Source: Streptomyces sp. NBC_00414 (GTDB taxonomy: Bacteria > Actinomycetota > Actinomycetes > Streptomycetales > Streptomycetaceae). From it: DNA of 64,000 nt. Both the position numbers and the translations under genes were made by a program. The stretch is from NCBI RefSeq assembly GCF_036038375.1, contig NZ_CP107935.1:2170001-2234000 (forward strand). The letters are read 5' to 3'. The notes below the pieces were generated by a model that ran no database searches, was not told where the DNA came from, and saw nothing but the letters and a program-made list of their open reading frames with translations. Of the stretch, positions 63,356-64,000 are shown in pieces. Within the stretch, counting starts at the first letter, position 1; each line of letters opens with the position of its first letter.

Positions 63356-64000
63356 CGGCGGCCTCCTTCTGGGCGGGGACGTGGTGGCGGGCGTCGACGG
63401 GCCGGACGAGTTCGTTGGCGACGAACCCGACCGCGAGCAGTCCGATCATGATGACCAGTGACAGTCCGTAGAGGGACGCTCCGGATTTGCCGGCCTCCTC
63501 CTGCCGGTCCGCGATCCAGTTGACGATCAGGGGTCCGAGGACTCCGGCCGTGGACCAGGCGGTGAGCAGCCGTCCGTGGATCGCGCCGACCTGGTAGGTC
63601 CCGAAGAGGTCCTTCAGGTAGGCGGGGACGGTCGCGAAGCCGCCTCCGTAGAAGGAGAGGATCACCAGCGCGGCGATGATGAATACGGGCTTCGAGGAGT
63701 CCCCGACCCAGGCGATGAGCGCGTACATCAGTGCGCCGACGCCCAGGTAGACGCGGTAGATGTTCTTGCGCCCGATCAGGTCGGACGTGGACGACCAGCC
63801 GATGCGGCCCGCCATGTTCGCCGCCGAGAGCAGCGCGACGAAACCGGCCGCGGCCGACACCGAGACGGGGGTCGAGGTGTCCGCGAAGAAATCGGTGATC
63901 ATCGGCGCGGCCTTCTCCAGGATGCCGATGCCCGCGGTCACGTTCATGCAGAGCACGATCCACAGGAGCCAGAACTGCGGCGTGCGCACGGCGCTGTTCG
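63342..64000 (-). CDS. OFA-family MFS transporter, C-terminal half (runs off the window)
   Basis: About 218 C-terminal residues of a second oxalate/formate-antiporter-family protein; the start lies beyond the right edge. The visible part begins NSAVRTPQFWLLWIVLCMNVTAGIG, a standard OFA segment before helix 7, and continues through ANMAGRIGWSSTSDLIGRK, YGGGFATVPAYLKDLFG and a final cytoplasmic tail. It is less like the transporter at 37468 than like formate/nitrite-independent OFA proteins that come with a small partner. Substrate may be oxalate, formate or another carboxylate. Confidence 0.87.
   Translation of the reverse strand, partial: NSAVRTPQFWLLWIVLCMNVTAGIGILEKAAPMITDFFADTSTPVSVSAAAGFVALLSAANMAGRIGWSSTSDLIGRKNIYRVYLGVGALMYALIAWVGDSSKPVFIIAALVILSFYGGGFATVPAYLKDLFGTYQVGAIHGRLLTAWSTAGVLGPLIVNWIADRQEEAGKSGASLYGLSLVIMIGLLAVGFVANELVRPVDARHHVPAQKEAADVHE

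Overview
The window is high-GC (about 70% or more) DNA from a Streptomyces-type actinomycete chromosome. Evidence: third-position GC bias in every gene, frequent GTG/TTG starts, ATGA/GTGA gene overlaps, rare TTA codons confined to a few genes, a tRNA without encoded CCA, and the GGTCGCGCGGTTCCCCGCGCCCCT-type hairpin repeats often seen in streptomycetes. No phage, integrase, transposase, rRNA or CRISPR array was found.

Layout. 0-2.8 kb: a small Cys-rich protein, an alanine dehydrogenase/carboxyethylornithine synthase-family enzyme and an LCP protein. 2.8-5 kb: a fused NodB-like domain plus processive family 2 glycosyltransferase (MatB/PgaC-like) whose deacetylase metal site is degenerate. 5-10.1 kb: a complete dipeptide/oligopeptide ABC importer operon. 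10.2-16.4 kb: DUF1684 protein, a large DUF6493-like protein and an EF-G paralogue. 17-21.8 kb: a type ISP-like restriction/methyltransferase with a TTA codon, a small convergent gene and an N-formylglutamate amidohydrolase-family enzyme. 21.9-27.9 kb: a membrane Ser/Thr kinase ending in a LecA (PA-IL)-like domain, divergent from an ECF sigma/anchored protein/secreted beta-propeller operon, then a 40-bp palindrome and tRNA-Leu(GAG).

28.2-38.9 kb is an oxalate catabolism locus: divergent arms of ALDH-sucD-sucC and ThDP decarboxylase-frc-NDP-forming acyl-CoA synthetase-OxlT-family transporter, with a sharp inverted repeat in the divergent promoter. A second OFA-family transporter with its 53-aa small partner, a KAS III and a GntR/FCD regulator lie at the right edge (61-64 kb).

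39-60 kb is a long minus-strand array. From upstream to downstream: ROK regulator, ribose/inositol-type ABC importer, Gfo/Idh/MocA dehydrogenase, TIM-barrel isomerase, secreted glucose/sorbosone dehydrogenase-PKD protein, ThuA-DUF1080 lipoprotein, a strong terminator, then a seven-gene translationally coupled operon. That operon holds the ebo genes (eboA, B, C, E, F types) together with an inositol-3-phosphate synthase and an extra sugar isomerase, but no dehydroquinate-synthase-like eboD. The likely reading is a cyclitol-based version of the ebo metabolite-traffic system next to an uptake and keto-sugar degradation pathway. This is the best candidate for an undescribed system in the window.
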